This document shows, in pieces, positions 27,062 through 36,542 of a stretch of 51,501 nucleotides of DNA. Numbering within the stretch: position 1 is the stretch's first letter; every line of letters begins with the position of its first letter. Under the pieces are notes generated by a model. The model was not told the DNA's origin, did not search any database, and worked only from the letters and a program-made list of their open reading frames with translations. Source of the stretch: TTA-H9 sp002071415 (lineage in GTDB: Bacteria > Bacteroidota > Bacteroidia > Bacteroidales > TTA-H9); NCBI GenBank assembly GCA_035411425.1, contig DAONSX010000012.1, positions 1 to 51,501 on the forward strand, read 5' to 3'. A program made the position numbers and the translations under genes.

Positions 27062-27080
27062 TCTTTCATTTATGAAGTGG

Positions 27081-27088
27081 CAAATATA
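27081..27088 (-). promoter_or_regulatory. -7 promoter element of the small hypothetical gene
   Basis: TATATTTG on the minus strand matches TAnnTTTG, 20 nt before the ATG at 27061. No well-spaced -33 element was seen. Confidence 0.35.
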
Positions 27089-27120
27089 TACAATTCAAAC
27101 CTAACTGAACTTATCAAATC

Positions 27121-27153
27121 AAACCTCACAGGTCTTGGAGACCTGTGAGGTTT
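27121..27153. repeat. Perfect 15-bp palindrome
   Basis: AAACCTCACAGGTCT (27121-27135) and its exact reverse complement (27139-27153) are separated by only 3 nt. It lies between the divergent small gene and the surface-protein island, so it does not directly follow any stop codon. It could be a bidirectional terminator or one copy of a dispersed intergenic palindrome; no second copy was noticed in this window. Confidence 0.8.
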
Positions 27154-27173
27154 CTTCGTATTTATTTAACCTA

Positions 27174-27181
27174 TATCTTTG
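27174..27181 (+). promoter_or_regulatory. -7 promoter element of the first tail-family gene
   Basis: TATCTTTG matches TAnnTTTG, with an imperfect TTTC 19 nt upstream (27151-27154). It would drive this gene and the next one, which starts only 34 nt after it. Confidence 0.4.
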
Positions 27182-27237
27182 TGGTTCTATAACTAAATAA
27201 CATTTCATGGTGTCATAAAAACATTGAAAAGAATCAA

Positions 27238-29049
27238 ATGAGGAATTTCCTTCTCTTATTAGCTGGATTAATATTAACGATAAATGGCTTTTCGCAATCA
27301 GATACCGAATTTTGGTTTGCAGGGCCAGAAAATGAATCCAACAATGGATTACGTGATAGGCCATTATACATTCGAGTAGCTACTTTTAATTTACCAGCTA
27401 CAGTTACCCTAAGTCAGCCCGCTCGCCCCCAATTTACTCCAATTACCGTAGATATCAATGCAAATAGTACTTATACCTTTGATTTACAATATCCTACGGA
27501 CTTTACCGATGTAATCGAAACAAAACCACAAAATCAAGTTCTAAACTATGGTTTAAAACTTACCAGTACTAATCCTATAACTGCCTATTACGAGCAAAGC
27601 AGCAGCAGCAATCCAGATATTTTTACCCTGAAAGGAAGAAATGCCTTAGGAACAAGGTTCATAGTTCCATTCCAGACAACTTATTACAACAGTCAAAGGA
27701 CTGATTTAGGAGGCACAAAGTTTTCATGGTTTGTAGTTGTAGCTACCGAAGACAACACCCATGTAACTATAAAACCCACGGTAGCCATCGAAGGGCATGC
27801 GGCCAATGTTCCATTCACAGTAACCTTGAATAAGGGTCAAACCTATGCTTGCCGTTCTATAGGACAAAGCCCTGCGGAACATGCAGCCGGAACGCTCATT
27901 ACTTCTGATAAACCAATCGCTGTAACCACAAATGATGATTCGGTTTGTCAGTGTCAATCCTGCACGAATATTGGTCCCGACTTAATTGGTGATCAAATCA
28001 TTTCTTATAATGTATTTGGTAAGGAACACATCATTGTGAAAGGTTATTTTACCGTATCCGGTTCTTCTCAATCGGCCGACCGAATATATGTTTTTGCCGA
28101 TTCGGCCAATACAGCTTTATATATCAATGGAACTTATGTATCGACGATTAATAATCCAGGGGAATTTTATACTTATAATTTTGGCGATGAAAATGCAATT
28201 TATCTTTCCGCTTCCAAACCCGTAGAGGTTTTTCACATGTCGGGCTACAATCAGCAGCCAGCCGGAGCAGTTATTCCACCTATAGAATGCACGGGTTCTA
28301 ACGAAATTGTATTTACAAGAAGCAGCGTTGCAAATTCCCAATTTGGCTTGATCTTATTTACTCGTTCAGGAAATCAGGGATCTTTTTCGGTTAACCCTCC
28401 AACTTTTACCATATCTTCGAGTAATTTTCAAACAGTTCCGGGTACTGCAGGCGAATGGGTTTATGCACGCATGGGAAATATGTCGGGTGTCAATTCCAAC
28501 ACAGCTTATCGCATTTCGAATTCTTCGGGATTATTCCATCTCGGCGTATTGTATGGCAATTCCTCCAATAATGCCCGTTATGGCTTTTTCAGCAATTTTG
28601 CGTCTTTAAATTTAGGCCCAGATAGGGCTATTTGCTATGGTGATAGCACTTACTTAGATGCAGGAGCGGGAAGGGAAAGCTATCTATGGAGTACAGGCGA
28701 AACAACTTCTTCTATCTGGGTGAAGGATGCAGGAACCTATTGGGTTGATGTTACAGAAAACCTTTGCATTCTGTCTGATACCATAATCATTTCTCACTAC
28801 CCATCTACCCCAGTTAATTTGGGACAAGATGTCGAAATTTGTGAGGGGCAAACTGCTACATTCGATGCCGGTGCGGGCTATGTGAATTATCTTTGGGTGC
28901 CAGGAAATGTTCATGATCAATATTATACTACGGGAACAGCGGGAACTTATTCGGTGACTGTTGAAGATGAAAATGGTTGCCATTATACCGATACGATTCA
29001 ACTTACGGTTCATCCTCTACCTCCTCCCAAACCTATTAAGCACAACTGA
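27238..29049 (+). CDS. Tail-family surface protein 1: IgGFc-binding-like domain, two Ig-like domains
   Basis: Encodes 603 aa. A signal peptide (about 1-19, ending GFSQ) is followed by a roughly 430-aa domain of the IgGFc-binding N-terminal type (starting DTEFWFAGPE, with YYEQSSSSNPDIF and VVATEDNTHVTI). Two Ig-like domains of about 70 aa follow, each of the form LGxDxxxCxG...DAGxG...YLW. The last 11 residues are PLPPPKPIKHN at the stop codon. No T9SS type A or B sorting domain is present, although the architecture is that of T9SS cargo. It is a paralogue of the sixth gene of the array. Probably a secreted adhesin; the ligand is unknown and IgG binding should not be assumed. Confidence 0.8.
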   Translation: MRNFLLLLAGLILTINGFSQSDTEFWFAGPENESNNGLRDRPLYIRVATFNLPATVTLSQPARPQFTPITVDINANSTYTFDLQYPTDFTDVIETKPQNQVLNYGLKLTSTNPITAYYEQSSSSNPDIFTLKGRNALGTRFIVPFQTTYYNSQRTDLGGTKFSWFVVVATEDNTHVTIKPTVAIEGHAANVPFTVTLNKGQTYACRSIGQSPAEHAAGTLITSDKPIAVTTNDDSVCQCQSCTNIGPDLIGDQIISYNVFGKEHIIVKGYFTVSGSSQSADRIYVFADSANTALYINGTYVSTINNPGEFYTYNFGDENAIYLSASKPVEVFHMSGYNQQPAGAVIPPIECTGSNEIVFTRSSVANSQFGLILFTRSGNQGSFSVNPPTFTISSSNFQTVPGTAGEWVYARMGNMSGVNSNTAYRISNSSGLFHLGVLYGNSSNNARYGFFSNFASLNLGPDRAICYGDSTYLDAGAGRESYLWSTGETTSSIWVKDAGTYWVDVTENLCILSDTIIISHYPSTPVNLGQDVEICEGQTATFDAGAGYVNYLWVPGNVHDQYYTTGTAGTYSVTVEDENGCHYTDTIQLTVHPLPPPKPIKHN

Positions 29050-29082
29050 ATTTTTTAAATTAACTCTCTATTGATAACTCCT

Positions 29083-30837
29083 ATGATACTAACTGGCTGC
29101 AAAAAGCTATTTATTACACAAATTTTAATCCTGTTTCTTCTCTTATCTACAAATTTATTAGCCGAAGGTACCAAACAAATTATGCCTACAACCAGCAGCT
29201 TTGGAGAACTACAACTTATGCCATCATTTAGCAATTTTGCATGGTTCGATTGTGGAGTTGATGACAGGCTCAATATTCATATTAAAACTGTTGGAGAAAA
29301 AATCTGTTTTGGCTTTGGCGATCGTATCGACAACTACGGTGGAAACATTTCAGATGTACAATATCGATTACGTAAACCCGATGGCTCTATTGCTATGGGG
29401 CCAACCAACCTTCCAACTTCAGGTGCAGGTTACATTTCGACCTATAATCAAGCAACCATAGGCCCCAATAATTTGACTGGAAACACAGGCGGTTACACTC
29501 CTTTGACACATACAGCTACCATGACAGGAGATTACTATATCGAATTTTCATTTAATTACTCTGGTTGGGGTTCTCCCGACCGCTGTCGTTTCAAATACTT
29601 CGATATTACAGTAGGAAATTCAGCTAATCAAGAAGTTGATGGAAGAGTATGGTCAAAAGCATGGCAATTTACCTCGGGAAATCAAAACAATGAATTTACG
29701 GGAAGCCTTTTTGTTTATGCCGATGATGGCATAGTAACTAAAATAGATTTCAATGGTATTCAGCCTTATGTATTTACCGTTTACTGCAACCCCACGGGGA
29801 TTACTAATACAGGAGTTTTCGAAGTAGATCGTAAATCAAAACTTGGCACTTCTTATACAGTAAATGCGCAATACAAAATTTTTTTGAATGATCCCGATAT
29901 TACTGTTTATCCAACTGGAGCATTTGGATCCATAACAGGACCCATTACAACAGATAGTCATTGCGATGGCAACCTTGATATTTTCGTTCCAGTAAATAAA
30001 ACCGGAAAGGTTGATATTTTTTTTAATATCAATCCACTTCCAGGTACTCAAGCCGAAGATTTAAGTCTCACCGCTAATGTAAATGTCGGCAATAATACTA
30101 TTACTTGGAATGGATTGAATGGAATGGGTTTGCCCGTGCCAAGCGGTACGGTTTTTACGATTACGGTAACTTACATTAATGGGCTTACTAATCTTCCTAT
30201 GCGCGATCCAGATACACATCCCTATGGTTTTAAAGTTTCATTGATTCGACCTGCGGGACCCTCCCCCGCCCTTTTCTGGGATGATTCTGAAGTGGGCGGT
30301 TCAGTCAATCTGGATGGCTGCATATCGACTACAGGTTGCCATTCATTTTCATATTCAGTGGGGAATAATAATTACATCAATACTTGGTGGTATGCATCAA
30401 GCACTACCGGAGACCCGGTTACGGTAAATTATCGCCGCTCTTATACGGGAACCATAAATACCAGCATTTGTGAAGGGGATTCGATCTTAATTAATGGAAT
30501 TTGGGTATATGCTGGGGGAACGTATGTGAATAATCTGATGAATCAGCAAGGCTGCGATAGCATTGTTACAACAAATCTAACCTTGAGGCCAACTCCCATC
30601 GTAAATTTAGGCCCTGATACAACTGTCTGTAATGGTCTACCAGTTCAATTTACTGCTCCCACGGGCATCGGCTATCAATACCTATGGAGTACAGGTGCAA
30701 CAACTCAAACGATCATTGTTACACAAAGTGGAACTTATACCGTTAACGTAACCAATAGTGCAGAATGCACCGGCCAAGGATCGGTAAATTATACCAGTTA
30801 TCCTAAACCCCCTCCAAAACCCATCTATCACGATTGA
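29083..30837 (+). CDS. Tail-family surface protein 2: unnamed beta domain plus terminal Ig-like domain
   Basis: Encodes 584 aa. The ATG at 29083 is chosen over an upstream TTG (29071). The signal peptide ends around LLAEG, and the mature protein begins EGTKQIMP. About 380 residues of beta-rich sequence follow that I cannot name, including a FlgD-like segment (TITWNGLNGMGLPVPSGT) and a Cys-containing FWDDSEVGGSVNLDGC block. An insert around ICEGDSILINGIW precedes the terminal Ig-like domain (LGPDTTVC...YLWSTGATTQTI) and the tail PKPPPKPIYHD. It is closely related to the next gene throughout. It starts 33 nt after gene 1 ends, so the two are probably cotranscribed. Confidence 0.8.
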   Translation: MILTGCKKLFITQILILFLLLSTNLLAEGTKQIMPTTSSFGELQLMPSFSNFAWFDCGVDDRLNIHIKTVGEKICFGFGDRIDNYGGNISDVQYRLRKPDGSIAMGPTNLPTSGAGYISTYNQATIGPNNLTGNTGGYTPLTHTATMTGDYYIEFSFNYSGWGSPDRCRFKYFDITVGNSANQEVDGRVWSKAWQFTSGNQNNEFTGSLFVYADDGIVTKIDFNGIQPYVFTVYCNPTGITNTGVFEVDRKSKLGTSYTVNAQYKIFLNDPDITVYPTGAFGSITGPITTDSHCDGNLDIFVPVNKTGKVDIFFNINPLPGTQAEDLSLTANVNVGNNTITWNGLNGMGLPVPSGTVFTITVTYINGLTNLPMRDPDTHPYGFKVSLIRPAGPSPALFWDDSEVGGSVNLDGCISTTGCHSFSYSVGNNNYINTWWYASSTTGDPVTVNYRRSYTGTINTSICEGDSILINGIWVYAGGTYVNNLMNQQGCDSIVTTNLTLRPTPIVNLGPDTTVCNGLPVQFTAPTGIGYQYLWSTGATTQTIIVTQSGTYTVNVTNSAECTGQGSVNYTSYPKPPPKPIYHD

Positions 30838-30987
30838 TATCTTTTTAACTATCAATAGATTAAACACGTATTCGCCTAAAGGTTTTAATAGGGTTTAAAA
30901 GATATAAAGGTCTTTCTAAATCATTATCATCCGCATAATTTAGCCCAAGAATATAAAAAAACAAGGTATGGTATAACATTTTTCATG

Positions 30988-30995
30988 TAAATTTG
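30988..30995 (+). promoter_or_regulatory. -7 promoter element of tail-family gene 3
   Basis: TAAATTTG matches TAnnTTTG, 70 nt before the ATG at 31065, in a 227-nt intergenic region with no other visible feature. No good -33 element was seen. Confidence 0.35.
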
Positions 30996-31064
30996 TAATG
31001 AGAATTTTAAGAACTTTTATCGAATCTATCATGTGTTTTTCTATTACAATCTCGCATTTGTACT

Positions 31065-32822
31065 ATGAAATTTTGGGGAAAAATCGCTAATTTAAAATCT
31101 TTATTTCTTCTTTTATCGAGTTTTTTTTCACTCATGATTCAAGCCGAAGCCGAGGGGACAAGAGAGCTACAACCCGAATCCAATCGGAATGTGCGACTTC
31201 GATTGAGTTATTCATTACCAGTGACCAACAATGATGGAGGTCCTTTTGCAACACCTGTTGCTCCTCCCGAATATAGGCTTTGGGTTACTATTGGCAATAC
31301 ATCCGAAATAGTCTATTTTGGTTTCAAACCTGAAAGCCCCAATTTTTCTTTTGTTATTAAGGATTCAACTGGAACAGTAGTGTATCCTGCATCAGGCACG
31401 CCCGTGCCTTTACCGACTTCTGGCAATGGATATATTTCAAATTACAATCAAGCTGTGTATGGGCCAAAACCCATTAACGCAGCCGGATATGATCCATTAA
31501 CATTTTCACCTAATTATGCAGGGAATTTTTATTTCGAGTTTTCATGGACCCCGGCCAGCGGGCAAAGATATATTACTTACTGGGACATTACTGTTGTGGG
31601 AAGTGGTAACATCGAAAAAAAGGGCAGGTTATGGTCGAAGAATTGGCAACTTCAAATGGGGAACAATAATGATCCTTTTACTGGAGTAATGTATCCCTAT
31701 ACAAATGACCAGATTACCACCTCCATCCATTTCAATGGAATGGCACCTGCACGTTTTACAGTTGCATGTAACCCAACAGGGGTCTCCAATACGGGTAACT
31801 TTATCATCGATCGAAAATCAGTAGCAGGAAACTACACCTATCCAGAATATAAAATCTTCGTCAATAATCCAGATTCTATTCTTTTCCCAACAGGAATCCT
31901 GGGCGGTGTCGATTCGGTGGTAACATCCAATCAATGCGATGGGCATCTGAATATAACGCTTTTTGTCAATAAACCCGGGGTGGCCAATATCATTCTGCAA
32001 ATTAATCCGGCACCCGGTGTTCAGCCAGAAGATATCAATCTTACTGATTCGGTTTACAGTGGATATTCAACTACTATAGTTTGGAATGGCTTGAATGGAT
32101 TGGGCGATTCAGTTCCAAGTGGAACTATTATTGAAATTGAAATCACTTATGTAAACGGATTAACACATTTGCCACTATATGACGTAGAATATAGTGCTTC
32201 GACATGGAAAGGCTTTATCGTAGATTTAATACGACCTCAAGGAAATAAACCCAAAGTCTTTTGGGATGATAGCAACCTTGGCGGTTCAATAAACCTCAGC
32301 GGTTGCATCGACACTAAGGGCTGCCATTCATGGGGATACAGCCTTGGCGATGAGAATACTATCAATACATGGTGGTTTGCGGTTAGTACTTCACTCATAC
32401 CCATAGAACTTCTCTATAAACGCTCTGAACGATATGAACATGTATATACAATTTGTGATGGCGATAGTATATTGATTGGAAGCACTTATTATAAAACCGC
32501 AGGGACTTATTATGATAGTGCCATCAACACTTTGGGTTGTGATAGCGTTCATATTCACCATCTTGCAGTTAAGCCTTCACCAATAGTTGATCTTGGACCT
32601 GATGTAGTGATCTGCCAAGGAGAATCACATACCTTCGATGCCGGCTATAACCCCGACTATACCTATTTATGGAATAATAACCAAACCTCTCATCAAATTA
32701 CCGTCTCAACTACAGGTTATTACAGTGTTTCGGTAACCAACCGCGAACAGTGTACCCGAACCGATGAAGTCTATCTTTTTGTAAGTCCTTTACCTGGTCC
32801 TCTTCAAATAAAACATAACTGA
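31065..32822 (+). CDS. Tail-family surface protein 3: paralogue of protein 2
   Basis: Encodes 585 aa. A signal peptide (about 1-26, ending QAEA) is followed by EGTRELQP, parallel to EGTKQIMP in protein 2. The two share the whole layout: the PTSGNGYISNYNQA segment, GRLWSKNWQL, CNPTGVSNTGNF, a WNGLNGLGDSVPSGT FlgD-like stretch, FWDDSNLGGSINLSGC, CDGDSILIGS and the terminal Ig-like domain (LGPDVVICQG...YLWNNNQTSHQI). It ends PLPGPLQIKHN. The N-terminal 100 residues have diverged most, suggesting different binding partners. Function is unknown. Confidence 0.8.
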   Translation: MKFWGKIANLKSLFLLLSSFFSLMIQAEAEGTRELQPESNRNVRLRLSYSLPVTNNDGGPFATPVAPPEYRLWVTIGNTSEIVYFGFKPESPNFSFVIKDSTGTVVYPASGTPVPLPTSGNGYISNYNQAVYGPKPINAAGYDPLTFSPNYAGNFYFEFSWTPASGQRYITYWDITVVGSGNIEKKGRLWSKNWQLQMGNNNDPFTGVMYPYTNDQITTSIHFNGMAPARFTVACNPTGVSNTGNFIIDRKSVAGNYTYPEYKIFVNNPDSILFPTGILGGVDSVVTSNQCDGHLNITLFVNKPGVANIILQINPAPGVQPEDINLTDSVYSGYSTTIVWNGLNGLGDSVPSGTIIEIEITYVNGLTHLPLYDVEYSASTWKGFIVDLIRPQGNKPKVFWDDSNLGGSINLSGCIDTKGCHSWGYSLGDENTINTWWFAVSTSLIPIELLYKRSERYEHVYTICDGDSILIGSTYYKTAGTYYDSAINTLGCDSVHIHHLAVKPSPIVDLGPDVVICQGESHTFDAGYNPDYTYLWNNNQTSHQITVSTTGYYSVSVTNREQCTRTDEVYLFVSPLPGPLQIKHN

Positions 32823-33044
32823 CAAAATCGCACCAATATTAAACCAACGAATAAACTAGATTAGGCAAGATAATTAAATTACTATAGCAACCTTACGACT
32901 CAAAGGGCATTTTCTACTTCCCTCTTCCTATTCAGCAGATGAATGTTCACTTACAGGAAACAAAAGGAAGTCGAATGAAATCAAGATCTTATCTCACACT
33001 GGATAAATAAAAATTACAATTGAGAATGAGCCTGAGAAATTTAG

Positions 33045-33052
33045 TAGTTTTG
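33045..33052 (+). promoter_or_regulatory. -7 promoter element of tail-family gene 4
   Basis: TAGTTTTG matches TAnnTTTG, 35 nt before the ATG at 33088. An ATTG (33019-33022) 22 nt upstream could be a weak -33 element. The rest of the 265-nt gap shows nothing. Confidence 0.4.
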
Positions 33053-33087
33053 CCGCCTCATGAGCCTAACCTATAACTCTCGTTCGA

Positions 33088-34413
33088 ATGATGAAATTTC
33101 AAACAATTCTGCAAGGAATACATCATTATCAGATTCTTTTCATTGTCTTTAATTTTTGGTTTATCTCGCTTCAGGCACAGAATAATTTATGTGAAAATTC
33201 ACTTGTATTTTGCAGTACCGATGTCATTAGTTATGCTGCTGGAGTAAATGCGGGCACGGCACAGTCGGGAGCATATTACAGTTGTTTATATTCTCAACCC
33301 AATCCAGCGTGGTTTTATATGCAAATGCAAAACAATGGAAATGTAACTATAAAAATCACAAGCAACCCCCCTCGCGACATAGATTTTTGCCTTTGGGGGC
33401 CTTTTGATCATCCAACTACTCCCTGTGTGGCAGGATTAACTGAAAATAAGGTGGAAGATTGCAGCTATGCTGGAGGTACTGGCCCCGAATATGCCGATAT
33501 AACAGATGGAATAATCGGAGAATTCTATATTTTAGTGTTAACCAATTATTCTAATCAACCTACAGAAGTAACCTTTCAACAAACTGCCGGCGAAGGCCTG
33601 CTCAACTGCAATATCGTGTTCGATTGCTCCATAGTTGCTATTAGTGCTGTCCCTACTGCTTGCAATCCTTCTACCAATACTTACAATGTAAGTGGACAGA
33701 TCATCTTTACCAACCCGCCTTCAACCGGTAGTTTGATTATTTCAGACAACAATGGAGTAAATCAAACCTTTTCTGCTCCATTTACTTCTCCTCAATCTTA
33801 CACTTTAAACAACATTCCATGCAATGGCAATATTCACACTTTGAATGTTAATTTTTCCGATAATCTCGATTGCAATAACTCCACCACTTATCTTGCCCCA
33901 GAAGCTCTTTGTCCTATTGCTAAACTTAAAGGTGGTGGCGAAGTCTGTCAGGGCGACTCGATTCCTTTATTTATAGAATTAATGGGTGAACCTCCTTTCG
34001 ATTTTGTCTATGCGATCGATAACATACCTCAACCTGTTATTACTAACTATAGTGGCCCTTCTCCCTATATTCTGCAAGCTCATACCTCAGGAACATATTC
34101 TTTGGTTTCCGTATCCAATAATTTATGCACCGGAAATGTGAGCGGCACGGCAAATGTGTGGTTCCATCCGCTGCCTATCATAGATTTAGGGCCAAATACG
34201 GGCTTTTGCTCTACCTATTCGATTTCCATTGATGCAGGTTCAGGTTTTAAATCCTATTTATGGAGCACAGGTGCTAGTTCGCAAGTCATTAATGTTACTC
34301 AGGGTGGATCGTATCAAGTAACAGTTACTGATTGGAACAACTGCTCCAATTCCGATTCTATCCAAGTAATAGAACATCCTCTTCCGTCTCCCCTTCAAAT
34401 CAAACACAAATGA
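33088..34413 (+). CDS. Tail-family surface protein 4: PPC-like domain plus Ig-like domains
   Basis: Encodes 441 aa, the shortest of the six. A signal peptide (about 1-31, ending LQAQ) is followed by a domain starting NNLCENSLVFC, with WFYMQMQNNGNVTIKI and DIDFCLWGPF. That is the pattern of pre-peptidase C-terminal-like (PPC) beta-sandwiches in Bacteroidota secreted proteins. A middle region (about 185-290) is Cys-paired and unassigned. A partial Ig-like unit (EVCQGDSIPLFIEL) leads to the terminal Ig-like domain (LGPNTGFC...YLWSTGASSQVI) and the tail PLPSPLQIKHK. The N-terminal part is unrelated to its neighbours while the C-terminus is shared. Confidence 0.78.
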   Translation: MMKFQTILQGIHHYQILFIVFNFWFISLQAQNNLCENSLVFCSTDVISYAAGVNAGTAQSGAYYSCLYSQPNPAWFYMQMQNNGNVTIKITSNPPRDIDFCLWGPFDHPTTPCVAGLTENKVEDCSYAGGTGPEYADITDGIIGEFYILVLTNYSNQPTEVTFQQTAGEGLLNCNIVFDCSIVAISAVPTACNPSTNTYNVSGQIIFTNPPSTGSLIISDNNGVNQTFSAPFTSPQSYTLNNIPCNGNIHTLNVNFSDNLDCNNSTTYLAPEALCPIAKLKGGGEVCQGDSIPLFIELMGEPPFDFVYAIDNIPQPVITNYSGPSPYILQAHTSGTYSLVSVSNNLCTGNVSGTANVWFHPLPIIDLGPNTGFCSTYSISIDAGSGFKSYLWSTGASSQVINVTQGGSYQVTVTDWNNCSNSDSIQVIEHPLPSPLQIKHK

Positions 34414-34647
34414 TATCTTCTCCTCAAGATATAGCCTCATTAATATCCAATCTTTTGTAATTCAATGAAATAATTTTTATTAAAGCCATACTTCGTAATT
34501 CAGAAAAAATACTCTATTCAGAGGGATTATAATCCCCCTTCAATCTAAAAGCCATCGACAATTATTGGAATAGAAAATCTCAAGGAACAAAATGAAACTT
34601 AACTAACCAAATCATTCGACATTAAAATAACATTCGATGTTTTCTCG

Positions 34648-34655
34648 TAATTTTG
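34648..34655 (+). promoter_or_regulatory. -7 promoter element of tail-family gene 5
   Basis: TAATTTTG matches TAnnTTTG. It lies inside the longest possible reading frame (ATG at 34637), which argues that translation really starts at the next ATG, 34706. Confidence 0.4.
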
Positions 34656-34705
34656 AAGCGAAATATTTGAGAACACACTATTTACCTTTCTCTTGTCTTT
34701 TTTCT

Positions 34706-36313
34706 ATGACTCACTTACAATCAAATGATTCGGCAATTCATCCAATCTTAATCGTAATTCTCATTCTTCTTGCAAGTAAAGTTTATTCTCAGGACTTAAT
34801 AATAAATGGAAAGCAGCCTTTTGTGGATGAGAATTTCAAAATTGCACCGGAAAGCATTAATTGTACAACTGACGAAACCAAAACCGCTTGCCAGCAAATC
34901 ATAGCAGTATTCGATACAATAGAGTGTATCCCTGTTCCTCAAGACACTGGTTTATTCTTTTATTTCAGGGTTTGTTTGGGTGATAGTGTATTTTTTAAAA
35001 TAAAAGGTATCTATCCCCAAAACGATAGTCTTTATCATCAAAGCGACAGCCTTTCTATCTTTACCTGGAATTTTGGAGATGGAACTAAAATTGTAACCGA
35101 TACTCCCTGTATATGGCACACATACGATACAGCCAAGGGATTCGAAGTGAGTGTATATATCATCGATACCAATGATTGCCTTAGTCTGCCCTTGATTGGA
35201 CGGGTTACTGTGACTTCCAATCCTATCAATCAAGTTAAGCCAATGCCAGAAATTTGTTTAAATGATACGGTTACCCTTCATGCTTCTACTTTTACTACTT
35301 ATTCATCATACAGTTACAGCCAAATTACAAGCCAGAAATTCGATAGCTTGATGTTTATTCCCGATGGGCCCAACTGCAATCCCACAAATCCTTGCTATAA
35401 TACTGACGTATTTTTTACTTCATTTTTACCCAATCAAACCATAACAAGTGCCGATGATATTCTTTCCATCTGTGTATTCATGGAACATTCATACGTAGGC
35501 GACTTGAATTTTCGAATCATCTGTCCTAATGGACAAAATGATACTTTAAAAGAATATATTCATTGGGGGGGTGCCGACATGGGAATACCCGGAACCCCTG
35601 ACCAAGGTTGCAATCCAGTTAATAACCCTGTTGGAATTCCATGGAATTACTGCTGGAGCGAAATTTATCCAAATATTGGTACCATAAATGCGAATGCAGG
35701 GAAAACAAGGTTGGATTCTACTGACCGGGTAAATCAAATCAACTATTATTTACCGGATGGAATGTTTTCGAATCTCGTTGGATGCCCACTTAACGGAAAA
35801 TGGACGATTGAAATTTGCGATAAATGGGCTATCGATAATGGGTATATTTTCGAATGGACACTAAACCTTTCTCCCGAACTGTTACCTCAGGCCTGGGGCT
35901 ATACTGCCGAAATCGACAGTGCATGGGTAGAAGGACCTTTTATAATAGACACCATTTCATCGGGTTACCTCATCTCGCCTTCCGATACCGGTTTATTTTC
36001 TTACACTGTATATATAGCTGATAACTTCGGATGTACCTGGGATACTACCGTTTTTTTAAGAGTTCTGCCACTACCTGAAGTAAATTTGGGCAGTGATACA
36101 GCGTTTTGTGCAGGAAATTCCATCGTTTTAGATGCTGGTATAGGCATGAAGAATTATTTGTGGAATACTGGCAGTACTAAAAGATATATTACTGTAAGTC
36201 AAGGAGGTATATATTCTGTTACCGTAACAGCCTCTAATAATTGCAAATCTTCTGATAGCATAGAAATTATAGTTCACCCTTTGCCTCCTCCAAAATTGAT
36301 ACACCATAATTAA
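34706..36313 (+). CDS. Tail-family surface protein 5: PKD domain, P-domain-like region, Ig-like domain
   Basis: Encodes 535 aa from 34706; an in-frame ATG at 34637 would give an over-long 52-residue signal and lies upstream of the likely transcription start. After the signal (ending SKVYSQ) come a PKD domain (WNFGDGT, HTYDTAKGFEVSVYI) and a proprotein-convertase P-domain-like region (DVFFTSFLPN, ICVFMEHSYVGDLNF, GKWTIEICDKWAIDNGYIF). A second PKD-like stretch and the terminal Ig-like domain (LGSDTAFCAG...YLWNTGSTKRYI) follow. It ends PLPPPKLIHHN. P-domains often accompany secreted proteases or adhesins, but no protease domain is present here. Confidence 0.8.
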   Translation: MTHLQSNDSAIHPILIVILILLASKVYSQDLIINGKQPFVDENFKIAPESINCTTDETKTACQQIIAVFDTIECIPVPQDTGLFFYFRVCLGDSVFFKIKGIYPQNDSLYHQSDSLSIFTWNFGDGTKIVTDTPCIWHTYDTAKGFEVSVYIIDTNDCLSLPLIGRVTVTSNPINQVKPMPEICLNDTVTLHASTFTTYSSYSYSQITSQKFDSLMFIPDGPNCNPTNPCYNTDVFFTSFLPNQTITSADDILSICVFMEHSYVGDLNFRIICPNGQNDTLKEYIHWGGADMGIPGTPDQGCNPVNNPVGIPWNYCWSEIYPNIGTINANAGKTRLDSTDRVNQINYYLPDGMFSNLVGCPLNGKWTIEICDKWAIDNGYIFEWTLNLSPELLPQAWGYTAEIDSAWVEGPFIIDTISSGYLISPSDTGLFSYTVYIADNFGCTWDTTVFLRVLPLPEVNLGSDTAFCAGNSIVLDAGIGMKNYLWNTGSTKRYITVSQGGIYSVTVTASNNCKSSDSIEIIVHPLPPPKLIHHN

Positions 36314-36542
36314 TACAATTACAATGTCATTCTTATATAAATACTTGAACTCTAATCATATCATAGCAGAAAATTAGAAATGAATAGAGCAACTCAAAAA
36401 AATTACATCTGCATGGATGAAACAAATATCAATATCAGTTTAAAAATATTTCAGATATTTGGCCGGGGTTTTTTGTAACAATAAACCACAAATTTTCTGA
36501 ATCTGGCACAACCAAGTCGAAGTAAATATTGTCTAATCTAAA

